A DNA stretch of 64,000 nt, taken from positions 11,981,501 to 12,045,500 of the forward strand of contig CM060196.1 of NCBI GenBank assembly GCA_030549335.1, given 5' to 3'. Both the position numbers and the translations under genes were made by a program. Within the stretch, counting starts at the first letter, position 1; each line of letters opens with the position of its first letter. Positions 23,344 to 35,566 of the stretch are shown piece by piece. This DNA comes from Pontederia crassipes (Eukaryota > Streptophyta > Magnoliopsida > Commelinales > Pontederiaceae). The notes below the pieces were generated by a model. The model was not told where the DNA came from. It ran no database searches and saw only the letters and a list, made by a program, of their open reading frames with translations.

Positions 23344-24582
23344 AGGTGTGTAAGAAAAATCGACCATTTCGAAAAACTTATTAGACTCGAAAAAGTCGAA
23401 TCGAAAAAATAAAAAAATTAGGGACCCAAATATGATTTAGAGTGATTTTTAATAAATTAAAATTCATCCGATAAAATTAAGGCCCCACCCGAAAAAAATC
23501 GAAAAGACCTGTGGAGCCTGTTTTCTTATTTATAAAATTTTATTTATATAATTAACAAATATTTTATAATTCTTTTATTATAGATATAATATTTTTTTTA
23601 ATATTTTTATAATCGGACCGGCGACCGGATCAGATTCCTTACCGAGTCACGGTTGGACCGGTTCGATCGGGTTCAACCGGATTGAACCAAATTTTATTAA
23701 AATAATATTATTTATAATAATCATAAAGATATAATATAAATTACATGATATAGTATATGAATATTGTATTAATAACTTATTAATAATATTAAAATCTAAT
23801 ATAAAATATTTTTTATTTATTAAAAGTTTAATAATAATTAACATATAAATATAAATAGATTATTATTAATTTAATATCTACTATTTATTGATGATAGATG
23901 CTATATTAATAAATTTGATCTTAAATTACTCTTATTTCTTTAACACTTTCCTTTTTATCTCCTTTATTTATGCTCTTTAATGATTTCCATTTTAATGTTA
24001 TTCAATTTTAAATACTTAGCTTTTTTATTTTAATTTCTAATTTATTTTATACATGTCATATTCCTTCTTTTTTTTACCTTTCTTATATTTCTTTCTTTTT
24101 TCCTTTTTTAACTTTCCTATTTTCACCATTTTTTAATATTATTTTTCAAAACAGCGTTGAACCGGTTCAACCACCCCGATTCAATCAGTTTTTCTCGGTT
24201 CAATGTCAAAAATGATTTTACCATCAAATCGAATCGGATTTTCGGACGATTCACGGTTAAACCGATTGAACCGATCGATCCGGTCCGATTTTGATAACAT
24301 TGATTTTTTTAATAAAATTTGATTTATCACATTATCAAACACTAATTTAATAACTTTAAAATTTTAGTAGTAAACTTTATATTTAATATAAAATTAAATA
24401 TTTTTATATTAATTTTAAAATATAATTATATAAAAGTAAAGCTCCCAAAATACTAACTCGCTAAAGGATGATTTTTATTTTTTAAAAATAATTTTAGAAT
24501 AATTTTTTAAATTTTAAAAATTGATTAAAAAATAATTATTAATTATTTTAGACCGAAACTCAATCCGACTACTTTCACACCT
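23344..24582. mobile_element. TIR element of the AGGTGTGTAAG family, copy 1 (hAT-like)
   Basis: Ends AGGTGTGTAAGAAAAATCG on the left and, reversed, AGGTGTGAAAGTAGTCGG on the right. The same family appears at 40609-41127. AT-rich, no transposase, and it encloses a second inverted-repeat element (23601-24300). No clear 8-bp duplication, so the superfamily is tentative. Confidence 0.45.
23601..24300. mobile_element. Inverted-repeat element rich in GAACCGGTT-type motifs
   Basis: The left end (ATAATCGGACCGG ... GGTTCAACCGGATTGAACC) and the right end, read reversed (TCAAAATCGGACCGGATC ... GGTTCAATCGG), form long imperfect inverted repeats around an AT-rich core. No transposase. It sits inside 23344-24582, so it is the younger of the two. 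Confidence 0.5.
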
Positions 24583-24679
24583 GGATGCATTCTTTTCCAA
24601 CACTTTTTTTTCATATCCTTCTCACTCGTCCAAAGTACAACTTATGGACGCAAACTTTATTTTCCTGGTACCACTGTTT

Positions 24680-25029
24680 AAAAAAAAAACATTAATTCTC
24701 TCTCTCGTGGCCACCACCTCTCCTCAACAAAATTTTCAAAAAACATACATCCTCTCACCCCCCCTCCAATTTTCCAAAGAAACATAAAACATCTCTTTCT
24801 CTCACCTCCCCCTCCTCTTGGAGTCCTCCCCACTCCTTTTGCGCCCTGTAAATATGCAACGCACCTCCCCTCGCCCTCATTTAATGCACACCTTCTTCCG
24901 AAGCCCAAACCCAACCACCTTCTCCCATACAAACCAACCCCAACCCCCTCTTCCTCCTCTTTTCCTCAGCCACCTCTTCTTCGCCATGCCCTTAAACCCC
25001 TCCTCCGCCTCCGCCACCATCTCCTCCTC
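24680..25029 (+). promoter_or_regulatory. Pyrimidine-rich upstream region of the ATL67-like gene
   Basis: The 350 bp before the ATG are dominated by CTC/CTT tracts on the plus strand, the Y-patch type of plant core promoter. I see no convincing TATA box close to the ATG. Confidence 0.4.
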
Positions 25030-25617
25030 ATGTCCGCCGCCGCCGCCGCCGCCTCCTCCCCCTCCTCCTCCATCTTCACTTCCCTCAGCCTCCCCATCGC
25101 CATCTCCATCGCCGTCGTCCTCCTCCTCCTCCTCTCCGCGCTCCTCGCTCTCTACTTCTACTGCCGCCCCTCCCTCCGCCGCCCGCCGCCGCGCTCCTCC
25201 CCCGCCGCCGCCTCCGCAGGCGGCGTCGTTCTCCCCCGCATCATATTCGTCGCCGAGGACGACGACGATGACGGCGGCGACCCCGCGGCCGCCGACGGCC
25301 GTAGCCCCTCCCCCGGCCTCGACCCAGCGGCCATCAGCTCCTACCCCAAGTTCCCCTACGCCGGCGCCAAGTCCGGGGGCGACACCGGATGCCCCATCTG
25401 CCTGTGCGAGTACAAGGAGGGGGAGATGCTACGGATGATACCCGACTGCCGGCACTGCTTCCACCTGTTGTGCGTTGACGTCTGGCTCCGGCTCAACGCC
25501 TCCTGCCCCCTCTGCCGGACTTCCCCACTGCCCACTCCGGTTTCCACCCCGATCTCCACGCCGCTTTCCGAGCTCGTGCCGCTCTCCCAGTTTGCTGCCG
25601 ATAGGCGGAGACGATGA
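25030..25617 (+). CDS. ATL67: RING-H2 finger E3 ubiquitin ligase, ATL67-like
   Basis: An intact, intronless 195-residue protein of the ATL family, predicted to be membrane-anchored and to transfer ubiquitin from E2 enzymes to unknown substrates. Layout: Ala/Ser-rich N-terminus (1-20); hydrophobic membrane segment (about 22-44); basic/proline stretch (46-57); IIFVAEDDDDDGG (71-83), as in ATL67; GLD motif (96-98); RING-H2 with zinc ligands C121, C124, C140, H142, H145, C148, C159 and C162, spacing exactly right and the conserved Trp at 152. The tail, with repeated Pro-Thr/Ser-Thr-Pro and ending VPLSQFAADRRRR, matches ATL67 closely. Coding DNA is strongly GC-rich against AT-rich flanks. Lack of introns is usual for ATLs. 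No substrate can be inferred. Confidence 0.93.
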   Translation: MSAAAAAASSPSSSIFTSLSLPIAISIAVVLLLLLSALLALYFYCRPSLRRPPPRSSPAAASAGGVVLPRIIFVAEDDDDDGGDPAAADGRSPSPGLDPAAISSYPKFPYAGAKSGGDTGCPICLCEYKEGEMLRMIPDCRHCFHLLCVDVWLRLNASCPLCRTSPLPTPVSTPISTPLSELVPLSQFAADRRRR

Positions 25618-28168
25618 CATGCATGCGTTTGGCCCACCAGGTGCTTGCGTCTTTTACCTTTGACTGGAGGACTCGTCTAGTCTACTTAGACGATCCATAC
25701 GCAGCCAAAATGCTAGACGTACATTCTATTTTCTCTTCTTCTGTCTTGGTTGCATGATGATGACAAGTGCGAAAAAAAAAATATACTTAGGCGTCGTTGT
25801 TCTACATGAAACGTGAGTGCAAAAAGGTTCATTGTTTTGCTAGCGTAGGGGACAAAACGAATATATTTAACTGCTTCTTATGGTGGACCTCTGTTGCAGG
25901 TATATCTCGTTTTTAAGAATGCCCTTTTCAATATGGTGCTATATTCTTTTTGTCTTCTATTTCGTAACAATTAGCTCCACGATATGCTGTTAGCTCTAGT
26001 TGCGAGAAGATCAATTATCTGTTCTGTTAAGTGAATGGAAGTTTGCCAGGAATTGTGATTATTCCAGGCATTTTTTTAGCGTAAATGATGATTTTGTTTG
26101 ACAAAGCAAATGATGATTGTGCGGACTTTTTAGACTGAATTCCTTTTTTAAGCTTCCTCATGGGAACTGTAACTAGTTGGGATGTTCATGTGGTTGAATA
26201 AAATATTATAAACCTGGTAAAACTGATGTAGCATGCTTTGAACTGCATTAAGTGGTGTTATCAAATTTGTTCTCCCAAAACCCAAACTCTGCTATTTTGG
26301 TATGGGGCTTTAAACTTGGAACCCATACTTTTGTACCAATTTAGGGAAATCCATTTTTATACTAACATAATAGATCACCTTGCACATTTGGATGGAGATC
26401 AATCTCCATTTTTACGCATTAAAGCATATATGCACATTTTAAAATAGAATACAAACATGGAAGAAAAGGATTGTGACTACCCAAACCAGCCTGATTACTA
26501 TGGACTTGCCTCAGTTTGAGTGTGAATGCTTAAATTATCCAAACTTGATTAGACCTAACCTTATCATCTCCATTGGTTTCTCCCCAACACAACCTATGAA
26601 TAGTTGTATTTGCTATTGATTTGCTTTACTGATTATCATGACATCATGGCCTATGGCAAGATCAAGAGTTCATATAGACGTGTTACAATGAGCTATGTTC
26701 TAGAAAAACTTCTCACTATGATCGAGAACCTATCTGAAAGAAGAATGATTTAGGATGTGATCCTGAGGCAGAAACATAAGTCTATGCTGGTTTTAGATGA
26801 GACACCTTGTTTTGTTGCTTATGGATATGCAAGGGAAAAGTAAATACAGTGTTGCAATCTCCGTTGTTGGCATGTTGATGTTTAATATTTGACATGAGCA
26901 TACTTGGTTGTAAGTCGTTATCTGCAAGTATAAGAAACTGGTCGCCTGGAGTGTACCAAATAAATTAGAAAATCACAGAAGCGTATTGGAACGCAAGAAG
27001 ATAGTTTGAAGACATCTGACATTAGAAGAAGGGCCTACAAGTCTTCAATGTTAGAAGAGATGGCTTTTTTGTTCTATTGTTTTTGGTTAGCTTGGACAAC
27101 TGTGTTAATGCAACAAGCTAAAAAACCTTGGGTCTAACCCATGAATTAATGTCCTGTACATCATGAAGTTATGCTACATTATGCAACGTGTCTGAAATGA
27201 TAAGGATCCACTTGTCTGTCAATTTCTTCTTCCTGACTAATAGTCTTGACATGTATGATTATTGATTAGCATCAACTATCTCATGTCCACTGTATATTGT
27301 GATGTTTGCTTATTTTCTGAGCATAGTTGCCAGCTACTTTTTTCTTTTCCTTGTAATTTCTTTATACATTTTTTTCCATTCATCTTACAAGGGAGCTCCA
27401 AAAAAAAAGGCATGATGATGTACGAGCATGTATGGGAGAGCTCCAAAAAAATAAAATCAGCGGGATGGTACACACAAAAAAACTAGTATCCCACTCACTT
27501 TCTGGTGAAAACAAAAAGATATGACGTGCAATAGGCCCCCAAATGGTTCATGTTTTAGATAAAGATATGACCGTTTGTGGATTTTCCATCCTATCTCCCA
27601 TGTACATCGTGTTCTCTAAGTGAGCACCAAATGACTAATGATGATGGATGCGTCTTGCCCCTGTCACTAGACTGTGGGACACTAAAAAAAACACATGGGT
27701 GATATCCTCATATATTTTCATACAAAGCACATGTGGTGTTCATGCTCGGTGCTAATCAAACCTTGTAAAGTCCAGTGAGGATCTTGTTGTGCATCAAAAG
27801 GCATGCAAAAATTTGGAATTTGAGGGGGGATCAATTGTGATTGCAGTCCGATTGGAGAATGCTTGATGTGGTGCTTCCTGGAAGTGAGTAGGTGTATCCT
27901 CCTTGTTGAAAGGCCAGAGGACCACACATAGCCATCTTCTATAGAGCTATGCTACAGTATCTCAAAACCTAGTAGAGTAAGAAGAGCAATTCACTGAACG
28001 AAACTAGTGTCGTCAGAAGCTGTCCAAAATTTTACTATTGAAGCATCCCGATCTGATGACAATGCTGCTAGTTTTTATAGCCCCAGAGCAGTTGTCATTT
28101 TTCTCTTTAGCTTCTGTTTTATGGTATTTTCCGCGCTATGTGCTTTGACAAACACAAAGAAAAGAAAT
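25618..28168. other. 3' flank of the ATL67-like gene, no further gene seen
   Basis: Moderately AT-rich sequence with no recognisable protein or RNA gene. An AATAAA (26197-26202) could end the ATL67-like transcript, but it lies about 580 bp past the stop codon. The composition is less AT-extreme than other gaps, so untranslated or non-coding transcript is possible. Confidence 0.4.
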
Positions 28169-28176
28169 GCAGTAAT

Positions 28177-28756
28177 CAAGGTTATCAAAATCGTGATCTT
28201 GATCTCAACTTTGAGATCGTTTTTGTAGGATCGGTAGGATCGTAATAGCAAGATCGTAAGATCGTACCGATCCTACTAATCCAATTTTTTTTTAAATTTT
28301 TTGTTTTGTTTTTTAAATTTTCACCAATTGCAACATGATTTTTTTGAGAAATAAAATTAAGAAAAACGTTATTGGTTATAATTAAAATTTTAAAAATATT
28401 TTTTGCACAAAATAACTCTATTATAAATGTATATTAAGAATTATTATATAATGCTATTTCATATTCACCATATTATTGCCATTTTTTGTCAATCTATATT
28501 AAATTATTATTATTATTATATAAATAGTATATATATCATTTGTAACAAGTCTTAATAGGATAGTACTCAAAATAACATTATTTATAATTTAAAATATTAC
28601 ACATTTATTTAAAAAATATTATTTTACATAATTTTATATATTCAACTATTATTTTAATATATAGGTAGGATCTTACGATTCTCGATCCGATCTTACGATC
28701 TTCGATCTTACGGACCCCTTCCGATCTTACATAATATCCCGATCTTGACTACCTTG
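28177..28756. mobile_element. hAT-like MITE rich in GATCTTA/TAAGATC motifs
   Basis: 580 bp with ends CAAGGTTATCAAAATCG and, reversed, CAAGGTAGTCAAGATCG. The perfect 8-bp target duplication GCAGTAAT lies at 28169-28176 and 28757-28764. Subterminal arms repeat AGATCGTAAGATCG-type motifs in opposite orientation; the centre is AT-rich. No transposase. The 8-bp duplication supports hAT. Confidence 0.8.
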
Positions 28757-28874
28757 GCAGTAATGTTATTGTGGTTTAATGTGACCAAGTTGCTGAATTT
28801 GTTTTTTGAAAGTTAGTTGCTGAAAAATGGAAAGTCAGTTTTAAAAATTATTGCTAACTAATATCTCTTATGAC

Positions 28875-29276
28875 TAGGGGTGTTCACCAGGTCGAACTTG
28901 GAAATCTGACCCGACCCGACCAAGACCCAAGGGTTGGGTTGGTGGTCGGGTCGACTCGGCCAAGGGTCGGGTCGGGTTTGGGTTGGAAAATTCCAACCCG
29001 ACCCTTTTTTCTTTTTTTTAAAAAATTTTAAATTATTTTTTAGTTAAATGTATAGTTTTATATCATTTAAAATTAAAAAAGTATGAAATAAATTATTTTA
29101 AATGTAGGAAAGTATATAGATGTTTAAAACAATATTTTTGGTATTTAAAAATACTTTATTTTGTATTAAAAATAAAATAAAAAATACTTTTTCATATTAA
29201 AAAATAAACGAAAATAAAAAAAAAAAAAAGAAAAAGGGTGGTCGGGTTTGTTTAACCCGACCCGTGAACACCCCTA
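28875..29276. mobile_element. hAT-type non-autonomous element, copy 2
   Basis: 402-bp copy of the 20847-21487 family. Ends TAGGGGTGTTCAC and, reversed, TAGGGGTGTTCACGGG. 8-bp flanks CTTATGAC and TTTATGAC match at seven of eight positions. Same GGGTCGGGTTGG subterminal motifs and AT-rich centre. No transposase. Confidence 0.85.
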
Positions 29277-29284
29277 TTTATGAC

Positions 29285-32009
29285 ATTGATTCCTATACTA
29301 TATGACAAAGTGAGCTCTGGCATCCATTGCCCGGATGGACCGATTGGAGGACTCCCGCCACCTCTCAGATTTTGAGATTGCTGAGCGTTGAGACCATTCA
29401 GTTAGAGGACCGGATAGTGGAAACCTAGTGAAGGTAGCGTTCTCGACAGACCTGACTTGTAGAGGGAGATGCCAACATTAGGTCTTCCACTTATATGCGA
29501 GCTCTCAGCGGAGGGCTAACAGGATCGAGTAGATCGAGGTGCAGGGCAGGTCACTGACCAGCAGGACGTCGGGGGTTCCATCACCTCATACTTCTGAGAC
29601 ACATATCGACGTCGACCATTGGACCTGGCGGTGGACCCTTGGAGATATTCCCTGACTTACTGATGCACAGTCTTCATTGTTGGTACAATCAGTCTCATTG
29701 GACGAGGTCTTTGAGGCCCTTCAGGATCTCAATGCAGATGCAGCTCCAGGCCCTCATGGTTTTTCGGTCTTCTTCTATCGGGAGTTTTGGCCTCTTGTGA
29801 GAGATGATGTATGGGCAGTTGTTCAGGAGTTCACTGATATTCCTACTCCCGAAGCGCACTCCAACCGAGCGAGTCGATGATTTCAGGCTGATCGTCTTAT
29901 CCAATGCCATCTACCTGTTGGTGGCTCGGGTTTTGACAAATCGGCTACGTGAGGTTCTACCACATCTTATACACCCAGCATTTATTCGGGGCAGGACCAT
30001 CACTGACAGTTGTACCATTGCAGTAGATCATTGCCCGTTGGCGAAGGACGAGCTGCCAGGCCTTCCCATGGAAGGTTGACTTCGCCAAAGCTTACGATTC
30101 TCTATCATGGTCCTTTATATGGCATGCCCTAGAAGTTAGAGGCTTCCCAGTGACTTTGATCGCATGGATGAAGCTGCTTCTTTCTCGGTCTTGGTCAACA
30201 GGGTGATGGTGGGTGAGTGGGTACAGCCACAAAGAGGTGTTCGGCAGGGCTGCCCTCTGGTCCCCATGTTTTTTGTGCTAGCCGTTGATGCTCTCGCCAG
30301 ATGCACTCAGGCCTCCTGCGATGTTGGCCTTTTCATCGGTTTTGCCACGAGCCTCGTCCCCCTCCTGCAGTATGCGGACAACACAGTGTTCTTCGTCGAG
30401 GGCTCATAGCAAGAGGCTCGTCGAGTCACGATATTTTTGGATCTATTCAGCACGACGACAGGACTCCATCAACCATGCCAAATCTTCATTAATCCCTTTT
30501 GGCATAGTTCCGGAGGAGGCAGGCCGTTGTGCATCACAGCTTCGTACCCCGATCAGCACTCTTCCGATCACCTACTTGGGACTTTCGCTTTCGGATCGCC
30601 ACATTACTTCCAGGGGTTGGATGCCAGTCATCGAACGCATGGAACATAGACTGCACGGCTGGAGTGCTCGTTTATTATCACGTGGGGGCCGACTCGTTCT
30701 GCTATGGTCGGTGCTATTGGCACTCCCGACTTATTATGTGTCTGTCCTGCCTCTCCCAGCTCAGGTCCTCAGATGCTTAGACGCACTCAGGAGCAATTTT
30801 TCGTACCACGGAGTTCACTTGGTCGGCTGGACCAGCATCTGACGGCCTACCTCTCTGGAGGCCTGGGGTAGGTGACTTGCGGTACGCCAATTGGGCTCTC
30901 TTAGCCCGTTGGCTTAGACATATTATGGGGCCGGAGGATAGTCCCTGGCGATCAATTTTTGATACTTGTTATGGCCGGGATTTGTCTTGGGATTTGAGAT
31001 TCATATTACCCTGAGGGGCTTCATCTTTCTGGCGGGGTGTTGCAGCCATGGCCCCGTGAGTTTGGTTATGGTCCCATCCCTTGGCTCGGGGTTTGATTTC
31101 TCCTTTTGGCGGCACACTTGGACTGCCAGCGGCTCATTGACAGAGGCATTTCCCTGCCTTTGGGCCCTCTTGACTTTTCGAGCCCTCTCGACTTTTTGAG
31201 AGGCGACAGTTGCGGACACTTGGTCCATGGTGGGAGAGCAGGGCTCTGGCACATGGTCCCCCCCTATTCAAAGCACATCTGTTGGATCAGCGCTTCACAG
31301 AGCTACTAGCCCTTCATCAGTGGTTGGTGGGGATTCGTCCGGACTAGTGCAAGTCTAGGTCCGATGGATGGGTTTGACTGTTAGAGTCTTCTCGGTGTGC
31401 AGCCTCTACACTCATTTTCTTCCTACCAACACTCTATCTGAAGACTTCAGGATGGACTGCAGACTCATCTGGCGTACTTGGGTGCCGCTAAAAGTCAAGA
31501 TCTTTGCTTGACTTTTACGACGCGGATGGCTTCTTACCAGGACATACAAGGCTTGGTGGGCACCACACAGTGACACTTCCTGTGTTTTTTGTAGCGAGTC
31601 AGTGGAGGACATCACCCACATGTTCTTTTACTGCCACATCGCGGGGCATATGGCAGCAGACTATCATTGTGTCCACTTTGACGGCAGATCTTGAGTCCAT
31701 GTGGCAGACCTTCAGAGACACGTTGCGTCAGAGATAGAGTTGGCGAGTGTCATTGACGACCTTTTTGGCCGGTGCCTAGGCCATCTCGCTACAGCGCAAC
31801 CGCATTATTTTTTGTGGGGAGCAATGTCAATCTGAGCATGTTGTACACCACACCTCTTTTCTTATTAGGGAGTCGGGTTTTGGCTAGCCATTTCTTTTCA
31901 TGACCTTGGTCACCTTTTTCCGCTCTCCCTGAGAGCACATTTCTTCACAGTTCTATATATTGCTGGACAACCATAACTCTGGTGGTCATTCTTTTTCTCC
32001 TAAAAAAAA
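29285..32009 (+). pseudogene. L1-type LINE remnant, 5'-truncated and frameshifted
   Basis: Reverse transcriptase pieces appear in order on the plus strand in shifting frames: DLNADAAPGPHGFSVFFYREFW (29740s), VRQGCPLVPMFFVLAVDAL (30236 on), a YADN box (about 30370), then a C-terminal zinc region CVFCSESVEDITHMFFYC (about 31578-31635). It ends in an eight-A tail (32002-32009), as L1-type elements do. The catalytic YADD reads YADN, so the second metal-binding Asp is lost. At least four frame changes and several in-frame stops (e.g. near 29880, 30079, 30409 and 30842) interrupt it. No endonuclease domain or ORF1 is seen, so the 5' part is missing. The 5' boundary is uncertain; it begins just after a hAT copy. 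No target duplication found. Confidence 0.8.
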
Positions 32010-35000
32010 GCGAGAAGTTCGAATAGTCGCTGATAAAACATGAATATATGAAACATTAGTTCTTCAATCTACCTTTTTCCTACTTTTATTTCATCATCTT
32101 ATGTAGTGTGACTACTGGAAATTTTCAAATGGAAACTATACACCGATAGGGGATTCCTTTTGGGATGTGCATCTTTGTTATTACTTATCTAAAATTGAAA
32201 TATAAAGTGCTATGATTCTATGACATTTCTTCAAAGGTTTACCTCCATTTTGTTTTTCCATGCTGGTGTGTTTGTTTGAGCATTATGATTGGGCAATGAT
32301 ACCTTCTCGTTTTACCCTTCGATTGCTAGCCAAGCATTTATAGTTTTGTCATGTTAAATCAAACCAGGGAAGACTTGGAGATCATATGTAACTGAATGCA
32401 TAAAACTGAGTCTGTTGAGCCATTCTTTGCATGGTTTTCTTATTACAAATTACGATGTGTCTCTAGTCTTGCAAGCATGTGTTTGTTACATCTACCATGC
32501 ACACTGATGGTGCTTCAATTAGCAAATGGAATGTGATTTTAAAAGTGGTGTCATATGTCTATTTAGTTTGCAGCGTGAAGTTTGTATTCAATAAGTCTCC
32601 TATTAAATGCTAACTCCTCATCTTGCTGTTATCTTTTATACACGTGGCTGATTTTTTTTTATACACCTGGCTCATATCTATATTCAATAACCATCTCTTC
32701 TATTAAATGTTAACTCCTCACTGGTATCCTTGATATACCATAAAAGTCGCCCAATGTCTGGGTGTCATTAAACTTTAAAGTGTTTGAAATCCCCACAAGC
32801 TTATTGTATAATGAATGTTCATGGCGAGATGCTAAACAGCTAGATCTCTGAGAATTAGGGCATGCTTGCTTGTCAAAGGCATGTTTATTTTTTTCCTTGT
32901 CTCTCACAATCGTGAGTTCCTTCAAAATTTTAGCATATAAATATGGTAGAAGACTTTTTTGGTTCCCTGAAATCTTTGTTGGTTTGTTTTTGCATCATGA
33001 ATGTGGATGCCTTCTCATTTACACACACTTTCATTCCACAGGTTTTGTAAAAATAAAATAAAATACAGGATATCACAATTAATTTTGTAAACTATCCATT
33101 TGCTTACAGTAGTTGGCATTTTCTTGCAGTTCAATACGGTGTGCTTATATTTTAAAGTTATTATATGCATGCTAACTGTCCAAAGCATTCCTTTTGAACA
33201 GGAGCACACAGGCGTTTCATTCCTGCAGTATGGCCTGCAAACAGAGCTGGGGGCCATGGCTGAAGCTTTGAAGTTGTTTCTTAAAGTTGTCTATCCTTCA
33301 ACCTCCTTATCCTGGACCCATCATTCATGCCTTGCCTTTATTGTCCGAGATCCAAACCCATTCGCACAGGATACCCTGCAAGATTTGGAGTGGAAACAAA
33401 TGGAAATTATATTAGAGAAAAAAAGAGAATAGTCATACAATGTTCTTAAATTTAGGAGTTGTTATTCAATAGTGTTGAGTTATTGCCAGAAGTCCCTGAC
33501 TACCATGAAAATTGGAATGTCGTCCCTCTCAAATGCTTGTCTGTCAGTATTTATGTCATACATAATTTTGATAGAAATTTGAGTCCACAATTTATGATAT
33601 TTGTACCATATTTTGATCCATCTGCTTTGGAAGAAATAGGATATTGAATAAAATAGTTTTAAGTGAAAGAAACGGGTGAAGTCCAAATGATTTGTGTTAT
33701 AAACAAAGTTTCCTAGGGGTGCAACTCAGATATATTCTTGGTGGAAGGCTGGAAACCCTGGTGCATCTAAAATTATGATTAACATGAAACTCCCATTTTT
33801 CACGGTTATTTTCTCTGACACTATTTGAGTTATAATTATTTTAATTTTATATTTACGATTTTTACTCAAACTTGTTTTTGATTTCTCACTCGAGTTCAAA
33901 AAGCATTACATATAAAATAACAAATTAGTGATAACAATACTAAATAATATATGTTTTGCAATAATCCCGAAAGTTTCATGAATTTATCTTTTTGTTTTAA
34001 TATTCGTGCCGAAAACTTATTACGTGACCTTGCAATTGTCGGATTTTTTAAACTCACATTAATTAAGATTGTGAAGTCCTACGTAACTAAAAAAAGGAAA
34101 AAAAAAATGTCTATGATAACATTTTTTTCTCCTGATTATGATGCATAAAGGAAAAGGAATTTTATAAGTGTTTAGCATAAAAGACAAGTAAATATCCATA
34201 TTGACAAGCTAATATATATAATATGTCATTGACAACAAAGCTTATAATGCAGATTAAAATGATGATTTTAAGGGACCATTTGGTTGTGATTATAAGTTGG
34301 AATATCTTAATAATTTTAAGAATATAGTCAGATCAAATTTCGATTTTATGTAAAATCGTTTTTAAAAAAGTAAAATCATCATTTTGAATTTATTCATCAG
34401 AACATCTCTATTCTTTTGAAATAACAGAATAGAGATATTCTATTTTTTATATTATTTAACCATTATAATATAATAATAAATGTAAACTATTTATAATAAA
34501 ATATAAGATTTATTTTTTTAACCAAACAAAACATATTTTATAAAATAAAATTTATTATTCCTTAAAAAAATATGTATGAAGGATATTCAATTGCAAATAA
34601 TTACAATTTTATTTTGGGTGGCCAGTAAGGACTCAAAGTCAAAATTTTATTTTAACAAAAATAAATCGCTTGTCATTTCACCTCAACCTTTTCAAATTTT
34701 AGTTATAATTATAGACTAATTAAATAATGATTATCTTTCACTATGGAATCTTAAGCCTAATTAGCAAAAAAAAATGATTTATTTTAGAAGAACTATTTTT
34801 TGGACATGGCACGACACCTCTTTTATTGCCTTACACAATAATTTTTTGGCCATGCAGGAGGATGAAAGTGGCACAGAATCTCCACAAAAGATCTGCGCAG
34901 CTTTTAAAAGAAATAATCGAAAGTTGACATTGAAAGCTGAACAAAACAAGGAAGGAAACTGATTAAAAAAAAAAAGAAAAACAACAACATTTCCTTCCAA

Positions 35001-35384
35001 ATTGCACGAGGAATGGATGAAAAGAGTGCAAGCAAACGGAAAGGTGAATTATTGCAAGCTACTACTACAACTACTACATGCTACAAGGCGTTATGTTATT
35101 ATTTGTAAGGGGCATTAAAAGAGGTGCCATGTCTCGTCTCGTATCGTCTGATGTTGATCGGACGTATCGCACGGGTACGCTTGCAACGTGTTTTTTTACT
35201 CGCCGTCTCCATCATCAACACCACCATCGCCAACTATTTAATTTTTTTTATTTCCATAAAGTATTTAATATTTAGGGCAATTATTTATTTTTTGTACAAC
35301 CCATATTTATAAACTTCACCCCCCTATGTAGAAAACTTTTCCAATTCTATTTCAACTTTCGAGTAGAGGAAAATATACGACTAA
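32010..35384. other. Intergenic DNA, no supported gene
   Basis: Mixed composition. An open stretch at about 33199-33432 follows an acceptor-like TTTTGAACAG, but its product is unrecognised and no partner exons are visible. The remainder is AT-rich. Confidence 0.4.
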
Positions 35385-35566
35385 GGGCTTGTTTGGGTAA
35401 AAATTATATTTTTCATAGGATGTAAGATTCTATGGTATATTATTTTTTTATAAGTGACAAACTGCAGGGGAAAGAAAGAAATTCGATTATGTGTTTGGCG
35501 TGAAAGGATTTTAGAAGAAAGAAATGTGAAAAGGGAGGTCAAAGTAAAGTAGTCATAAGAATGTGG

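Noticed and set aside
24818-25438. 206-residue Pro/Ser-rich frame overlapping the ATL67-like gene
   Set aside because: Out-of-frame shadow of the real RING-H2 gene, caused by high GC content.
33100-33432. Possible exon: acceptor-like site followed by about 78 open codons
   Set aside because: The product is not recognised, no partner exons or start are visible, and the stop is followed by AT-rich DNA. Left unannotated as a gene.
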